A stretch of DNA of 64,000 nucleotides from Orobanche coerulescens (GCA_033398695.1 CM065814.1:106642501-106706500), one strand, 5' to 3'; counted from the stretch's first letter, positions 11,847 to 24,180 are shown. The notes: a model not told the origin generated them from the sequence alone. Numbers and translations: made by a program.

Positions 11847-11860
11847 TGGTATCGGAGCGT
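11847..11860 (+). other. Element A primer-binding site
   Basis: TGGTATCGGAGC, five bases after the LTR end; close to the initiator-Met site TGGTATCAGAGC seen in element D. Confidence 0.8.
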
Positions 11861-12332
11861 GGTTTTGAATACTACCCTCCAAGTCATGTCTCATTTGAAA
11901 TCATCGTCATCGGACTAGTATCATTGGACTTTCGCGTCACGTGTGACCTGTGCAAATGCCGAGCCAATCAGATCAAGAACTGTAAGATTTCTAATGCCAT
12001 GGTATAATTTCTGGCATTAATCATTCATTCATAATTCATCAGTTAACAATCCTCAATCATCATTGTCATTTTGACCAGGACGGTCAGGTTAACTCATTAA
12101 TCAGTCAATTCATTTCATTGTTCAGCCGTTGATCGTGAAGATCGAATCATTAATCTTGTTAACTCATTCAAGATAATCATTTCAATAATTTCATCGATAA
12201 TCATGTCACGTCAATTAATCATTCATGTAATCGCTGTATTTGAGCGCGTATGCTCATTTTCATCATTTCATAATATAATCATAATGTGATACTCATGCGA
12301 GATATATAATCATCATATGACTTTCCACTTCG

Positions 12333-13609
12333 ATGGAAACGGCCGCAGGACGTGGAGGACGAGGCCGTGGAGCGGGCCGAATCCCGAGAGCTCGTGTGAA
12401 CACACGTGCAAACGCGAGGAATAATGCTAATTCATCGAGCAATGACGCCGCCACTCATTCACACAGGCGTGATCATTCACTATCGGGAGTCGTACCCGGG
12501 ACACGGCTCAGTCAGAGGGTGTCTGGGTTGACCCACTTGCTTTTATGCAGGGCATGATGGCCCAAATGACCCAGATGGCTCAGTTGATGGAGACGATGCA
12601 TAACTCCGTTAATCAAAATCAGCAGGCTCCTCCGCCGCCACCTCAGAGGCAAGAGAGGAATGTGAGTAATATCATCGGCGATATCTCTCGCCGGAGGCCA
12701 CCTACTTTTGAGGGCCTGCCTCGAGCCGGCAGATATCATTCATTGGCTCGAGCATTTCGAGAAGTTGTTTGCTATGGTAGAGTGTCCCGAGGGACACAAA
12801 GTTTCGTTGCGGCTTACTACCCGGGTAAGAGCGCACATTCTTGGTGGTTATCGTTGAAGCCCACCGAAGGATCTTGTACTTGGGGTCGGTTCAAGACTCT
12901 CATGATGGAGAGGTATTATCCGGCCCCACTCGAGAGGCCAAGTCAGCCGAATTGCTCACCCCGACCCCTCAACAGACGAGGATGTTCTCGCCATTGCCGA
13001 GAAATTTCAGAACTTCTCCCTTTCGCCTCATCCATCATTCATTCGTAAGCGGATAAGATCAAGTATTTCAAGAAGAGGTGAAACCCCGTATGAGACTTCG
13101 CCATTTAATCATAATTGCACCACGTTGGCCGAATTCATCGAGAAAGCTCTCACCTATGAGCTATCGCTAAGGAAATTGCTACAAAGAACCTTCGTCTCGC
13201 TAGCAAGAAATCGAAGAATCGTAATCTCCAAGGCGGTCGACAACTTTCAAGAAACCCCGCGGGCTCTCGCTTTTATGAGCGACCTCATGTGTCGCCTAAA
13301 CTCGCGGAATCTCGGTCTCGAGCGGCGCCTCGGCCATCACCTGCTTTAATCGTGGGGAGCTTGGTCACCTCGCACCAAGTGTCCTCGGCACTATCACGTG
13401 TCATAATTGTGGGATTGCCGGGCATAAGGCCCGTTTTTGCCGTAGGGACTCCAAACCTACTCGACGTCTTCTCGTGCACCTAAGCCACTGCTCGTAATCG
13501 AGCCACTCAATCAGCGTCGTTTAAAACGACAGGAGCGACTAAAGGTGGAGCTTTTAGCCATCAGACGGGAGCGTCAGGTGCCGGGACTAGCAAGCCCCGG
13601 ATTTATGAG
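12333..13609 (+). pseudogene. gag: Element A gag (frameshifted)
   Basis: Starts at ATG 12333 with a Gly/Arg-rich N-terminus (GRGGRGRGAGR). It continues through a Gln/Met-rich stretch and a proline run to a capsid-like segment (IIHWLEHFEKLFAMVECPEG near 12737) that is out of frame with its neighbours. A second capsid segment (AHSWWLSLKPTEGSCTWGRF) is near 12833. Two zinc-knuckle motifs follow: a damaged one (CFNRGELGHLAPS) and an intact CHNCGIAGHKARFC at 13399-13440 (CX2CX4HX4C, nucleocapsid RNA binding). Multiple frameshifts prevent a full product. Confidence 0.75.
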
Positions 13610-14194
13610 ATGAAGAAGACCGATGATCCAGAGGCCCGAATGATCTCAGGTACACTAGATATTCTATCTCAACCTGTGTGTACCCTTTTTGATACTGGTG
13701 CATCGCATTCATTCATTTCCGAGTCATGTTTGAGTAGACTACGTCTGGGTAGTGCTACTAGTTGTGATCCTTATGTCATTGGCCTACCTGATGGTAGACG
13801 AATTATCGGTAACCGTGAGAGTCAGGATTGTCCGATTCAGTTTCATGGTCGTGTATGGCCAGCAGACCTAATCGTGGTAGATTTGCCGAGGGACGACGTC
13901 ATCTTGGGTATTGATTGGATGGATCGTCATGATGCCATCATTAGTGTCCGTAAGCATATGGTCACTATCATTTCAGACGATTGGGTTGAATGTGTGTTTC
14001 AGGGAGGTAATCCCGGCTGTTCTGGTAAGGTCATTAATTTAATGAAAGCAGTAAGGTTACTCAATCAGGGATGTGTCGGTTATTGGTGCTATATGGCCAA
14101 AATCGAGAAGTCATCAGTAATGTTAACGGATATTCCGGTGGTGAGGGAATATGCCGATGTTTTTCCAGACGAGTTACCTGGTTTGCCTCCATAG
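13610..14194 (+). pseudogene. Element A aspartic protease
   Basis: Open stretch of 194 codons from ATG 13610. The retropepsin signature LFDTGASHSF is at residues 26-35 with catalytic Asp28, and a second conserved stretch (DDVILGIDWM) is near residue 103. It ends in the linker typical between protease and RT (YADVFPDELPGLPP) and stops at TAG 14192-14194, where the family normally reads into RT. It would process the Gag-Pol polyprotein. The catalytic site looks intact; only the stop separates it from RT. Confidence 0.85.
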
Positions 14195-14200
14195 AGGGAT

Positions 14201-15622
14201 GTGGAATTCACGATTGAGTTGGAGCCTGGTACGTCCCCGATATCGAAGGCACCGTACCGGATGGCCCCGACCGAAATGCAGGAATTAAAGAACCAACTTG
14301 AGGAGTTGTTCGAGAAAGGTTATATTCGATCGAGTGCGTCCCCGTGGGGAGCACCAGTGTTATTTGTCAAGAAGAAGGATGGTTCGTTCCGCTTATGTAT
14401 TGATTATCGGGAGTTGAACAGGGTGACGATCAAGAATAAGTATCCCTTACCCCGTATTGATGATCTCTTAGATCAACTTCAGGGAGCTTCAGTATTTTCC
14501 AAGATCGACTTAAGGTCTGGATATCATCAGTTGCGGATCCGAGAGTCGGACATCGCGAGGACGGCGTTTCGAACACACTATGGTCATTATGAGTTTGTGG
14601 TTATGCCGTTCGGATTGACTAATGCACCTGCGGTATTCATGGAGTTAATGAATCGGGTTTTCATCGACTTTTTGGATCAGTTTGTTGTTGTCTTCATCGA
14701 TGACATTTTGATTTATTCTCGTGACCGGGAGGAACACGAGTTTCACCTTCATCAAGTGCTCGACGTGTTGAGACGAGAACAACTTTATGGGAAGTTTTCC
14801 AAATGTGAGTTCTGGATGTCCGAAGTGACTTTTCTCGGACATGTAATTTCATCAGACGGAGTTCGTGTCGACCCTCAGAAGACGGAGGCTATTCGAGATT
14901 GGCTACCTCCGAAGAACGTTAAGGAAATCCGAAGTTTCCTCGGATTAGCGGGTTATTATCGGCGATTTGTAGAGGGATTTTCTAGGATCGCTCAACCCTT
15001 AACGAACCTTTTGTGGAAGGATAAGAAATACACGTGGTCCGACGCGTGTCAATGGAGTTTTGAGGAACTCAAGAGCCGGTTAATGTCAGCACATGTACTT
15101 TCCCTGCCGCAGGGGACGGAAGGATTTGTGGTTTATAGTGATGCGTCCGGGCAGGGTCTCGGATGTGTACTCATGCAGAACGGGAAGGTTATTGCCTATG
15201 CTTCACGGCAATTGAGACCTTACGAGGTTAATTATCCGACACACGACCTGGAGCTAGCAGCCGTGGTGTTCGCTTTGAAGATTTGGCGTCATTACCTTTA
15301 TGGCGTCACCTGTCAGATATTCACCGATCATAAGAGTTTAAAGTATATATTTACTCAGAAGGAGTTAAATATGCGTCAGAGACGGTGGTTGGAATTAATC
15401 AAAGATTATGATATCAAGATCCTCTACCACCCGGGCAAGGCGAACGTTGTCGCCGACGCCTTGAGTCGTAAGTCCGTTCAGGAGCAGATGCTTGCCCGTT
15501 TAACAGTTCAGAAGGAGCTTCAGCAGGAATTCCTTAGACCCGAGATCGAGGTCTGGCTTCAGCGAGTTCAGGGGCAGCTTTGTATGTTGGAGATTTCATC
15601 GTCACTCGAGGAGGCAATCTGA
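14201..15622 (+). pseudogene. pol: Element A reverse transcriptase / RNase H
   Basis: 473 open codons. RT landmarks: [17 protein letters not shown] near residues 57-73, [10 protein letters not shown] 101-110, FGLTNAP 137-143 and the catalytic FIDDIL at 165-170 (a Y-to-F variant of YxDD, common in plant Ty3/gypsy). RNase H landmarks: YSDAS (Asp314), DLEL (Glu351), TDHKSL (Asp376) and ADALSR (Asp419). The core is undamaged. It lacks its own start because it follows the TAG at 14192, and it ends at TGA 15620, before integrase. Copies element RNA into DNA in the particle. Confidence 0.9.
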
Positions 15623-16555
15623 GAGAATCAGAGTTCAGACCCTTCATTGTTGCGCATCCATGAGGATGTGACTCAGGGGAAAGCCCCTGGATTTGTGGTC
15701 CACGAGGATGGACTTTTGCGGTTTAAGAATCGGTTGTGCGTACCGGCAAATGACGAGTTGAAAAACTCGATTTTGAAAGAAGCTCATGCTACCCCTTATT
15801 CTGTTCATCCGGGGTCTAGCAAGATGTACAAGGACTTGAAACAAAATTACTGGTGGAGTAATATGAAGCGAGAAGTCGCAGAATTTGTTTCGAGATGCTT
15901 AACCTGTCAACAAGTTAAGATTGAACATCAGCGACCAGCAGGTATGCTGAAACCTCTTCCTATTCCCGAATGGAAGTGGGAAGACATTTCTATGGATTTC
16001 ATCACGAGTTTGCCGACGAGTCGTCGTGGCATGAATACGATCTGGGTGATCGCGGACCGCCTAACTAAATCAGCTCATTTCCTTGAGATCAAGGAGACAT
16101 GGGGTCCCGAGAGACTTGCTCAACTGTTCATCAAAGAGATAGTCAGACTGCACGGTACTCCTAAAAGTATCGTTTCCGATCGTGACGGACGGTTTGTGTC
16201 GCATTTTTGGAAATCAGTTCATCGTGCTATGGGAACCCAGCTTAATCTCAGTACCGCTTTTCATCCTCAGTCCGACGGACAATCAGAGAGGACCATTCAG
16301 ACATTAGAGGACATGCTGAGGGCATACGTCCTCGATTGGAAAGACGATTGGGAAGCCCAACTACCATTGATCGAGTTCACGTATAATAATAGTTGGCATG
16401 CTTCGATCAAGATGGCACCTTACGAGGCCTTGTATGGTCGTCGTTGTCGGTCTCCGTTGTGTTGGGACGACTTATCAGAATCATTGGGCACCGAGCCCGA
16501 CATGCTTATAGCCGCCCGTGAGAAGGTAGCTTTGATCCGGAGTCGTTTGTTGTGA
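15623..16555 (+). pseudogene. pol: Element A integrase
   Basis: In frame from 15647. HHCC zinc-binding residues (HATPYSVHPG, then CLTC) are at about residues 47, 54, 84 and 87. The DD35E core is SMDF (Asp117), VSDRD (Asp178) and GQSERT (Glu214). The plant chromovirus motif EALYGRRCRSPLCWDD follows. The frame closes at TGA near 16553, in a stretch where element B reads on through several CAG triplets (the B counterpart is near 20255-20285); here those triplets are altered, suggesting a local indel or consensus error. Inserts element DNA into the host chromosome. Confidence 0.88.
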
Positions 16556-17032
16556 CTCGAGTCGGCCAAATCATATGCAGATAACCGTCGTCGACCATTA
16601 GAATTCGAGGCTGGTGACCATGTGTTGGTCAAGGTATCCCCGAGTCGTGGTATCTTCCGTTTTGGGAAGAGGGGAAAGTTGAGTCCGAGATTCATTGGAC
16701 CGTTTGAGATTTTGGATCGAGTAGGCGAGTTAGCTTATCGATTGGCTTTACCTCCGGCGCTGAGCCGAATTCATAATGTGTTTCATGTCTCTTAGTTGCG
16801 GAAGTATGTTGCCGACCCGAGTCACATACTTCAGTTCGACGAAATCGAGATCGCCGACGATCATTCATACGAGGAGCGTCCTATGCGAGTTTTAGAACAA
16901 CGAATCAAACAGTTGAGGAATAAGACGATTCCTTTGGTTAAAATTCAGTGGTCTAGACACGGAGTCGAAGAGGCTACTTGGGAAACCGAGGATAGTATGC
17001 GGGAGAGTTATCCCGAGTTGTTTGACCCTTAG
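16556..17032 (+). pseudogene. pol: Element A integrase C-terminus and chromodomain
   Basis: Contains the GPF/Y-type segment (PRFIGPFEILDRVGELAYRL) and NVFHVS, then TAG at 16793 where B reads Gln. The chromodomain-like tail follows (16796-17032; RVLEQRIKQLRNK, VKIQWSRHGVEEATWE, YPELFDP). Such tails steer chromovirus integration to heterochromatin marks; this agrees with the nested context. Confidence 0.85.
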
Positions 17033-17040
17033 TTTCGGGG

Positions 17041-17065
17041 ACGAAACTCTTTTAAGGGGGGTGTA
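17041..17065 (+). other. Element A polypurine tract
   Basis: cttttaaggggggtgta directly before the 3' LTR start at 17066, after the gggacgaaact motif common in Tekay-like elements. Confidence 0.8.
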
Positions 17066-17404
17066 TGTAATACCCGGTTGTAATTCAGTAATTATCATTC
17101 AGTAATTATCATTCAGTATTTATCATTCAGTAACTGATACTCAGTAATTTCACTCATTTTTGATCATCATCACTCGATTCACCATGGTATTCATCATTCG
17201 TGAGTAATTGTACTGTATCAATCGTCACTCATCACTAACTGATTGGAGTTTCGTGCCGTGTTTATCATCATTGTCATTTTCGTTATGAGTGCGTGAGGAG
17301 TAGCGCACGCTACATACTCCTTTTAGCGTACGCTAATTGGGTATAGGTAGCGCACGCTACCACTCGCCTTTAGCGCACGCTAAGGTTACCCCGGCCGCAC
17401 CCAG
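17066..17404 (+). repeat. Element A 3' LTR, part 1
   Basis: First 339 bp of the 3' LTR, including the first quartet of TAGCGYRCGCTA palindromes (about 17300-17382). Cut by element B; it resumes at 26691. Confidence 0.88.
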
Positions 17405-19756
17405 TAACACCCCAAACTAGGCGGATATTACGGCCGTAGATCCCCAACCAGGACCCACCGTGCAAATGAAAATGAATGAATTACACAAGATAAATGTAGT
17501 ACCGAACTACATTACGGCAATAATTACTCCGATGAGGAGTTTAGTTACAACACACCAGACAATATCAATACTAGTGTACTTTATATGAAGATAAAATACA
17601 CAACACCGAATGAAACGGAGTATTCAAATGAAAGTCTGCAGCGGAAAATAAAGGACAATAACATGAATAATCGAAAGATCGGGGCCCTCTACTAGTATCA
17701 CTGACTCCTCGACGTCGGCGTATTCTCCCGTACTTTTGCCTTGCCAGACACGAAAAACAAAATCCCCAAACGGGTCGATTAAAGCAGAACAACAATCCTC
17801 AAGAGTTGAAAATACACAATCATGATTATATCTGAAGTTATGAAATATCCTGTCGAAACATACGCAATCAAACATGCTATATGAATCAACTAACAGTACG
17901 GCTCAAAGGAAATGGCGCCACACTACGCCCAGGATGGAAATGGTCCGTGCACAAGCCACCAACGAGTATCGATCGAATACACGTGTGGTCTTATACCTAA
18001 TCAGTCTCACGAGACAATATGACTCGTGTGCACAGTCCAATGTGAGGCCACCAACCAACACACGACTATAATGTGCCCGACATGAAAATCCAACACATAC
18101 CAACCGGCACGCCAGTATGACCCGGAATGCCACGATATAACAAAAGTGACATCGAAAATGAATAATGACTCACCGAAATGGAATGGTAATGAAATAAATG
18201 ACAGCTCAATGAAAAGATTGGAACCGTCGTTCCTTATGACTGAAATGATTAATTGATAACAACAAGTTTTGATACGGTTAATATAATGATGAATGAGTTA
18301 TGATTATGAATGAACAACAACAAAAGGGATGAATATCCTTTTAACCGAGTAAGAATTAACTTACACAACACCGGCGACAAATATCCTTCCACGAACAACG
18401 TCCTAATTGAGATATCGGTCGCTCGAACAACCTGAATTCAATACAATATCCAACAACTCGTTCAATATACGAATCAAACACGAATATAACGAACTTAAAA
18501 CGTCGATACGATTTAACCAAGTCCATAGAGGCATTAAATCAAACACGTTGTATCCAAACTCCGATTGTTTACAATCAAACCTCAATATACCAATATCAAA
18601 ATCTCCAAGAAGTGTTTCAAACCAACAAAACATCTCCAATACGATCAATAACCCGTTATGAATATCCAAAAATGTGATTATAACAACAATTAGTCGAAAA
18701 TCCCCAATTCCAACTCGATATTCAAGGTGTTCTTGAATAATCCCTCAATAATACAATGAATCCTTATACAAACTCATAATCATATAAATATCCCTTCATA
18801 TAACATGATTATAACGTCCAAAACATCATATCTCAACACAAAATCGAAGTCCAAAGTGTTGAAGGAATTACCTCTTGAAGATCCAAGTGTTTTAATCCGA
18901 AGAACACGCGTTAGATTGATTATCCGGGCTTCACGATCGAAAGGAGATGAAGAAAATCAAACACCCAAATGATTTGTGAAGGAAAAACCCTCCCTAAAGC
19001 TTCTCTCTCTCGTAAAAGGTGGAAAAAACTGGAAGGAATGAGCTGAAATGCTCAAAAAATGAATTTATAGGGGTTGACTACCTGCCGACACGGCCGTGCG
19101 ATCGGCACGGTCGTGTCGCATGATTGGCGACAGTGGCGGCGACAGGACTCGACCGTGTCCTGATTGACACGGTCGCGGCGCGAGGGCCTTCCGACGATGA
19201 CCCGTCCGGCAATGACTTCGGCATGACTCGGCCGTGCTAGACGACACGGTCGGGCGTCTTTAGCGACGATTCGCTTATCCGGAAGGGTTCGACTCGGGCG
19301 TGCTGGGCGGCACGGTCGGGTCTGAGGCGAACACCGGCATTTTCCGGACGAGTGCACGGGCCGGCGCGGTCGGACGACACCGGCGAGTTCGCTCGGCATG
19401 ATTGGCCAACATCCGAAAAAATGCGGTTGAGCTAAAACGACCATAACTCTCTCGTTCGGACTCCGATTGACTCACCGTTTGAACCATTGGAAAGCTAACT
19501 CGATGCTCTATAATATTGAAAAGATTTAGAATTTTTGGAGTTACCAAAAATTAATGGTGATCTAACAAAGTCGAACTCATATGAGGAAAGTTGAAACAAT
19601 GAACAATAATGATACACAACTCGAAGTTTACGAACGGTGAACACGGGTGAATGAACATGATTGATGAATGATTATAAATGAGTGAAAATCCACTGAGTGA
19701 CAGTCACCGAATGAAATTACTGAATGATAATGACTGAATTACAACCGGGTATTACA
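17405..19756 (-). repeat. Element B 3' LTR (left copy)
   Basis: Direct repeat of 24333-26685. In the GC-rich zone 19078-19385 it differs from the right copy mainly by lost bases at CCG, CAG and CTG sites (for example gtgcgatcgg against gtgccgatcgg). Confidence 0.87.
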
Positions 19757-19782
19757 TACACCCCCCCTTAAAAGAGTTTCGT
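19757..19782 (-). other. Element B polypurine tract
   Basis: Reading on the minus strand, cttttaaggggggtgta precedes the 3' LTR, identical to the tract of element A. Confidence 0.78.
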
Positions 19783-19790
19783 CCCCGAAA

Positions 19791-19906
19791 CTAAGGGTCA
19801 AACAACTCGGGATAACTCTCTCGCATACTATCCTCGGTTTCCCAAGTAGCCTCTTCGACTCCGTGTCTGGACCACTGAATCTTGACCAAAGGGATCGTCT
19901 TGTTCC
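19791..19906 (-). pseudogene. pol: Element B chromodomain tail
   Basis: Minus-strand tail matching A's chromodomain (VKIQWSRHGVEEATWE-like, ending YPELFDP), stop at 19791-19793. It is out of frame with the integrase because one base is missing near 19985, where A reads cttcagttcgac and B reads cttcggccgac, i.e. at a CAG site. Confidence 0.75.
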
Positions 19907-21067
19907 TCAACTGTTTGATTCGCCGCTCCAACACTCGTACAGGACGCTCCTCGTACGAATGATCATCCGCGATCTCGATTTCGTCGGCCGAAGTATGTGA
20001 CTCGAGTCGGCAACATACTTCCGCAACTGAGAGACGTGAAACACATTATGAATCCTGCTCAAAGCCGGAGGTAAAGCCAATCGATAAGCTAACTCGCCTA
20101 CTCGATCCAAAATTTCAAACGGTCCAATGAATCTCGGACTCAATTTCCCCCGTTTTCCGAAACGGAAAATACCTCGACTCGGGGATACCTTGACCAAAAC
20201 ATGGTCACCCGTCTCGAACTCTAGTGGTCGACGACGATTATCTGCATATGATTTCTGTCGACTCTGAGCTGTCAACATACGACTCTTGATCAAAGCTACC
20301 TTCTCTCGGGCGGCTATAAGCATATCGGGATCGGTGCCTATTGATTCTGACAAGTCATCCCAACACAAAGGAGATCGACAAAGACGACCGTACAAGGCCT
20401 CGTAAGGCACCATCTTAATGGAAGCATGCCAACTATTATTATACGTGAACTCAATCAACGGTAGTTGGGCTTCCCAATCGTCCTTCCAATCGAGGACGCA
20501 AGCTCTCAACATGTCCTCTAATGTCTGAATAGTCCTCTCCGATTGTCCGTCGGACTGAGGATGAAAGGCAGTACTGAGATTAAGCTGAGTCCCCATAGCA
20601 CGATGAACTGATTTCCAAAAATGTGACACAAACCGTCCGTCACGATCGGAAACGATACTTTTTGGAGTACCGTGCAGTCTCACTATCTCTTTGATGAATA
20701 ACTGGGCAAGTCTCTCGGGACCCCAAGTATCCTTAATCTCAAGAAAATGAGTTGATTTAGTTAATCGGTCCACAATCACCCAGATTGTATTCATGCCATG
20801 ACGACTCATCGGCAAACTCGTGATGAAATCCATAGAAATGTCTTCCCACTTCCACTCTGGAATAGGGAGAGGTTTCAGCATAACCGCCGGTCGCTGATGT
20901 TCAATCTTGACTTGTTGGCAAGTTAAGCATATCGAAACAAATTCCGCGACTTCTCGCTTCATATTACTCCACCAGTAATTTTGTTTCAAGTCCTTGTACA
21001 TCTTGCTGGACCCCGGATGAACAGAATAAGGGGTAGCATGAGCTTCTCTCAAAATAGAGTTTTTCAA
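19907..21067 (-). CDS. pol: Element B integrase (long open frame)
   Basis: 386 open codons: zinc-binding HATPYSVHPG and CLTC, DD35E core (SMDF, VSDRDGRF, GQSERT), EALYGRLCRSPLCWDD, the C-terminal GPFEILDRVGELAYRL and NVFHVSQLRKYV. This is the best preserved coding segment in the window and reads through the sites where A has stops. It loses frame just before the chromodomain. The upstream join to RNase H is broken near 21070. Confidence 0.88.
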   Translation of the reverse strand: MKNSILREAHATPYSVHPGSSKMYKDLKQNYWWSNMKREVAEFVSICLTCQQVKIEHQRPAVMLKPLPIPEWKWEDISMDFITSLPMSRHGMNTIWVIVDRLTKSTHFLEIKDTWGPERLAQLFIKEIVRLHGTPKSIVSDRDGRFVSHFWKSVHRAMGTQLNLSTAFHPQSDGQSERTIQTLEDMLRACVLDWKDDWEAQLPLIEFTYNNSWHASIKMVPYEALYGRLCRSPLCWDDLSESIGTDPDMLIAAREKVALIKSRMLTAQSRQKSYADNRRRPLEFETGDHVLVKVSPSRGIFRFGKRGKLSPRFIGPFEILDRVGELAYRLALPPALSRIHNVFHVSQLRKYVADSSHILRPTKSRSRMIIRTRSVLYECWSGESNS

Positions 21068-21069
21068 CT

Positions 21070-22350
21070 AGTCATTCGCCGGTACACAACCGGTTCTTAA
21101 ACCTCAAAAGTCTATCCTCGTGGACCACGAATCCAGGGGCTTTCCCCTGAGCCACATCTTCACGGATGCGCAACAATGAAGGGTCTGAACTCTGATTCTC
21201 TCTGATTACCTCCTCAAGTGACGATGAAATCTCTTAACATACAAAGATGTCCCTGAACTCGCCAAGCGACCTCAATCTCGGGTCTAAGGAATTCCTGCTG
21301 AAGCTCCTTCTGAACTGTTAAACGAGCAAGCCTCTGCTCCTGAACGGACTTACGACTCAAGGCGTCGGCGACAACGTTCGCCTTGCCCAGGTTGTAAAGG
21401 ATCTCGATATCAAAATCTTTGATTAGTTCCAACCACCGCCTCTGTCGCATATTTAACTCCTTGTGAGTAAATATATCCTTCAACTCTTGTGATTGGTGAA
21501 TAAATGAAAGGTGACGCCATAAAGGTAACGACGCCAAATCCCCAACGCGAAAACCACGGCTGCTAGCTCCAGGTCGTGGGTTGGATAATTGACCAACTAA
21601 TCCGAGGAAACTTTGGATTTACTTAATATCTTTCGGAGGTTGCCAATCTCGGATAGTCTCCGTCTTCTGAGGGTCGACACGAACTCGCCGATGAAATTAC
21701 ATGCCCGAGAAAATCACTTCGACCTCCGTAACTCACATTTGGAAAACTTTCCATAAAGTTGCTCTCGTCTCAACACGTCGAGAACTCGATGAAGATGAAC
21801 CTCATGTTCCTTCCGCTACGAGAATAAATCAAAATGTCGTCGATGAAGACAACAACAAACTGATCCAAAAAGTCGATGAAAACCCGATTCATTAACCCCC
21901 ATGAATACCACAGGTGCAATAGTTAGCCCGAACGGCATAACTACGAATTCATAATGACCATAGCGTGTATGAAACGCTGTCCTCGCGATATCCGACTCTC
22001 GAATTCGCAACTGGTGATATCCAGATCTTAAGTCGATCTTGGAAAATATTGAAGCTCCCTGAAGTTGATCTAAAAGATCATCAATACGAGGTAAAGGATA
22101 CTACTCTTGATCATCACCCTGTTCAACTCCTGGTAATTAATACACACACGAGACGAGCCATCCTTCTCCTTGACAGATCACTGCGGTGCTCCTCACGGAC
22201 GCAATCGCTCGGAGATGACCTTTCTCGAACTACTCCTCAAGTTGAATCTTCAACTCCTGCATTTCGGTCGGGGCCATCCGATACGGTGCCTTCGATAAAT
22301 GGGACGTACCGGCTCCCACTCACTCCTGAATTCCCCTACTCTATGTGAAG
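21070..22350 (-). pseudogene. pol: Element B reverse transcriptase / RNase H (deleted, frameshifted)
   Basis: Minus-strand RT landmarks include [12 protein letters not shown] and FVVMPFGLT (near 21940-22010) and the catalytic FIDDIL (near 21828-21848). Around 21600 the FLGL segment joins directly to the YPTHDLEL segment, skipping about 90 codons that hold the RT-RNase H connection and the first RNase H aspartate. The 3' part ([28 protein letters not shown]) is intact at 21214-21537. The product cannot be active. Confidence 0.82.
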
Positions 22351-22352
22351 GC

Positions 22353-22690
22353 AAATACATCGTCAATCGATGACAATGATACCACGAATGATTGAACATT
22401 TCGATTGCCCTAGAATGGTCAATCGATAAAAAAAGATACCAATAATGATTGAACAACTCGATTGCCTTAGAAAGGCCAATCGATGAAGATGATACAATGA
22501 ATGTTTGAATAACTCGATTGCCTTTGAAAGGACAATCGATGAAAATAATACAATGAATGATTGAATAACTCGATTGCCTTAGAAAGGCCTATCGATGAAA
22601 ATGATACAATGAATGATTGAATGACTCGATTGTCTTAGAAAAGCCAATCGATGGAAATGATACAAGGAATGATTGAATAGTTCGATTGCG
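22353..22690. repeat. 56-bp minisatellite inside element B pol
   Basis: The word tcgattg recurs at 22401, 22458, 22514, 22570, 22626 and 22682 (steps 57, 56, 56, 56, 56). Each unit pairs tcgattgcctt with aaggccaatcga, giving an inverted repeat with a short loop. It lies where the protease-RT linker should be and is absent from A. Confidence 0.85.
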
Positions 22691-23230
22691 GAATTTCTCT
22701 GCTTCCGCCATAATAGAAATTCTACTGGAACAACGGGGATTACTTCCCTGAAGCACACATTCGACAACTAACGACGGAAAGATAGCGACCAAACGCTAAC
22801 AAACACTGAGGATAGTATTAAGACGGTTAAACCAGCTAATACCGAAATTACATCGTCCTAAGATAAATTCACCACGATTAGGTCCACCAACCAATCGCGG
22901 TTACTAAGCTTACTAAGGTATGATTCCGAAAATTCTTCCATCGTCAGGTAGACCGATGGTATGAGGTCCACAAGCAATAGGACTATCCCGAAATAAGTCT
23001 ATTCAAGCATGATTCGAAAATGAATGAATGCGGTGTACCAGCATCAAAAGGTACACACAAGTTGAAATAAAATTACGAGTATACCTGAAATCATTCGGGC
23101 CAACGGATCGTCGATCCTCCTCATCATATGAATATGGGACTTGCCGGTCCCCGAACCGGACGCTCCCGTCTGATAAATACGAGCTCCAACTCTATTTGCT
23201 TCCATTGTCTTAAACGACGATGACAAAGCG
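22691..23230 (-). pseudogene. Element B protease
   Basis: Minus-strand match to A's protease (RIDDPLARMISGILVILFQL against A's TDDPEARMISGTLDIL). At 23034-23045 the catalytic motif reads Asp-Ala-Gly-Thr in place of Asp-Thr-Gly-Ala, and frames are broken on both sides. Inactive as read. Confidence 0.7.
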
Positions 23231-24180
23231 ATCGATTAAACGCCGGTTGCTTCGGCTCGAGATGCCCGAGCCGACTTGGAGTCCTTTCGGCAAAACGGGA
23301 CTTATGCCCAAAATTCCCACAATTATAGCACGTGATCGTCTCGGACACTTGGTCTTGACATGACCAAGATCCCCACATTTATAACAGTGATGGTGCCGGC
23401 CGCTCGTGATCGAGATCGCACGATTATGCGCCGTAGAGGTCGCCGAAACGATAGGACTCACACGAGGCTTCTTGAAGGTTGGGACCGCCTTCGGATTGAT
23501 TACGCTTCGTTGATTTCTTGCCGACAAATGAAGGTTGTTGTTCAAGACTTTCCTTAGCGGTGGCTCATACGGGAGAGTTCTCTCGATTAATCCGGTCAGT
23601 GGCGCAATGATGATTGAGCAACCGCACATGGGTCATCATGGCTGCATAAAAGTGAGTGGATCAACCCGAACATCTTCGATCGAGCCGAGTCATGGGCACG
23701 ATTTCCCGGCCCAGTGATTATTTCTCGGGTTTCGGTCCGCACCGCTCTCTCCCCGTGCATCCTGACGACTCTCTCCATCTCAAGTAGGAAGGTCGCATAA
23801 TGATTATATTTCCGCATGATTAGCACGTTATGATTATGTCATGAGATGATGAAAATGAGTATACATGCTCTAACTTAGTGATTATATGAATGATTTCTTC
23901 AAGTTACATGATTATCTCGATGAAATTCTTGAAATGATTATCTTGAATAACTTAACAAGATTGATAATATGATCATCCAGATTGACAACTGAGTAATGAA
24001 ATGAATTGAGTAATTAATGAGTTAACATGATCGTCCTGATTATTAACTGAGTAATGAAATGAATTAAGTGATTAATGAGTTAACATGATTGTCCTAATCA
24101 CAATGAATGATGATGTTTGAGGATTGTCAATTGATGAATGATGAATGAATGACTATTGCCAGAAATTATACCATGGCGTT
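23124..24180 (-). pseudogene. gag: Element B gag
   Basis: Minus-strand fragments with two zinc knuckles: CYKCGDLGHVKTKC (CX2CX4HX4C, about 23345-23390) and a damaged ITCYNCGNFGHKSRFA (about 23287-23335). Upstream capsid text is scrambled by frameshifts (for example MRKYNHYATFLLEMERVVRMHGERAV near 23750-23820). Extent at the 5' end is uncertain. Confidence 0.65.

Noticed and set aside
18403..18661. Open frames on both strands in the element B LTR, repeated near 25370
   Set aside because: They lie in LTR R/U5 sequence, overlap each other on opposite strands and match no protein feature.
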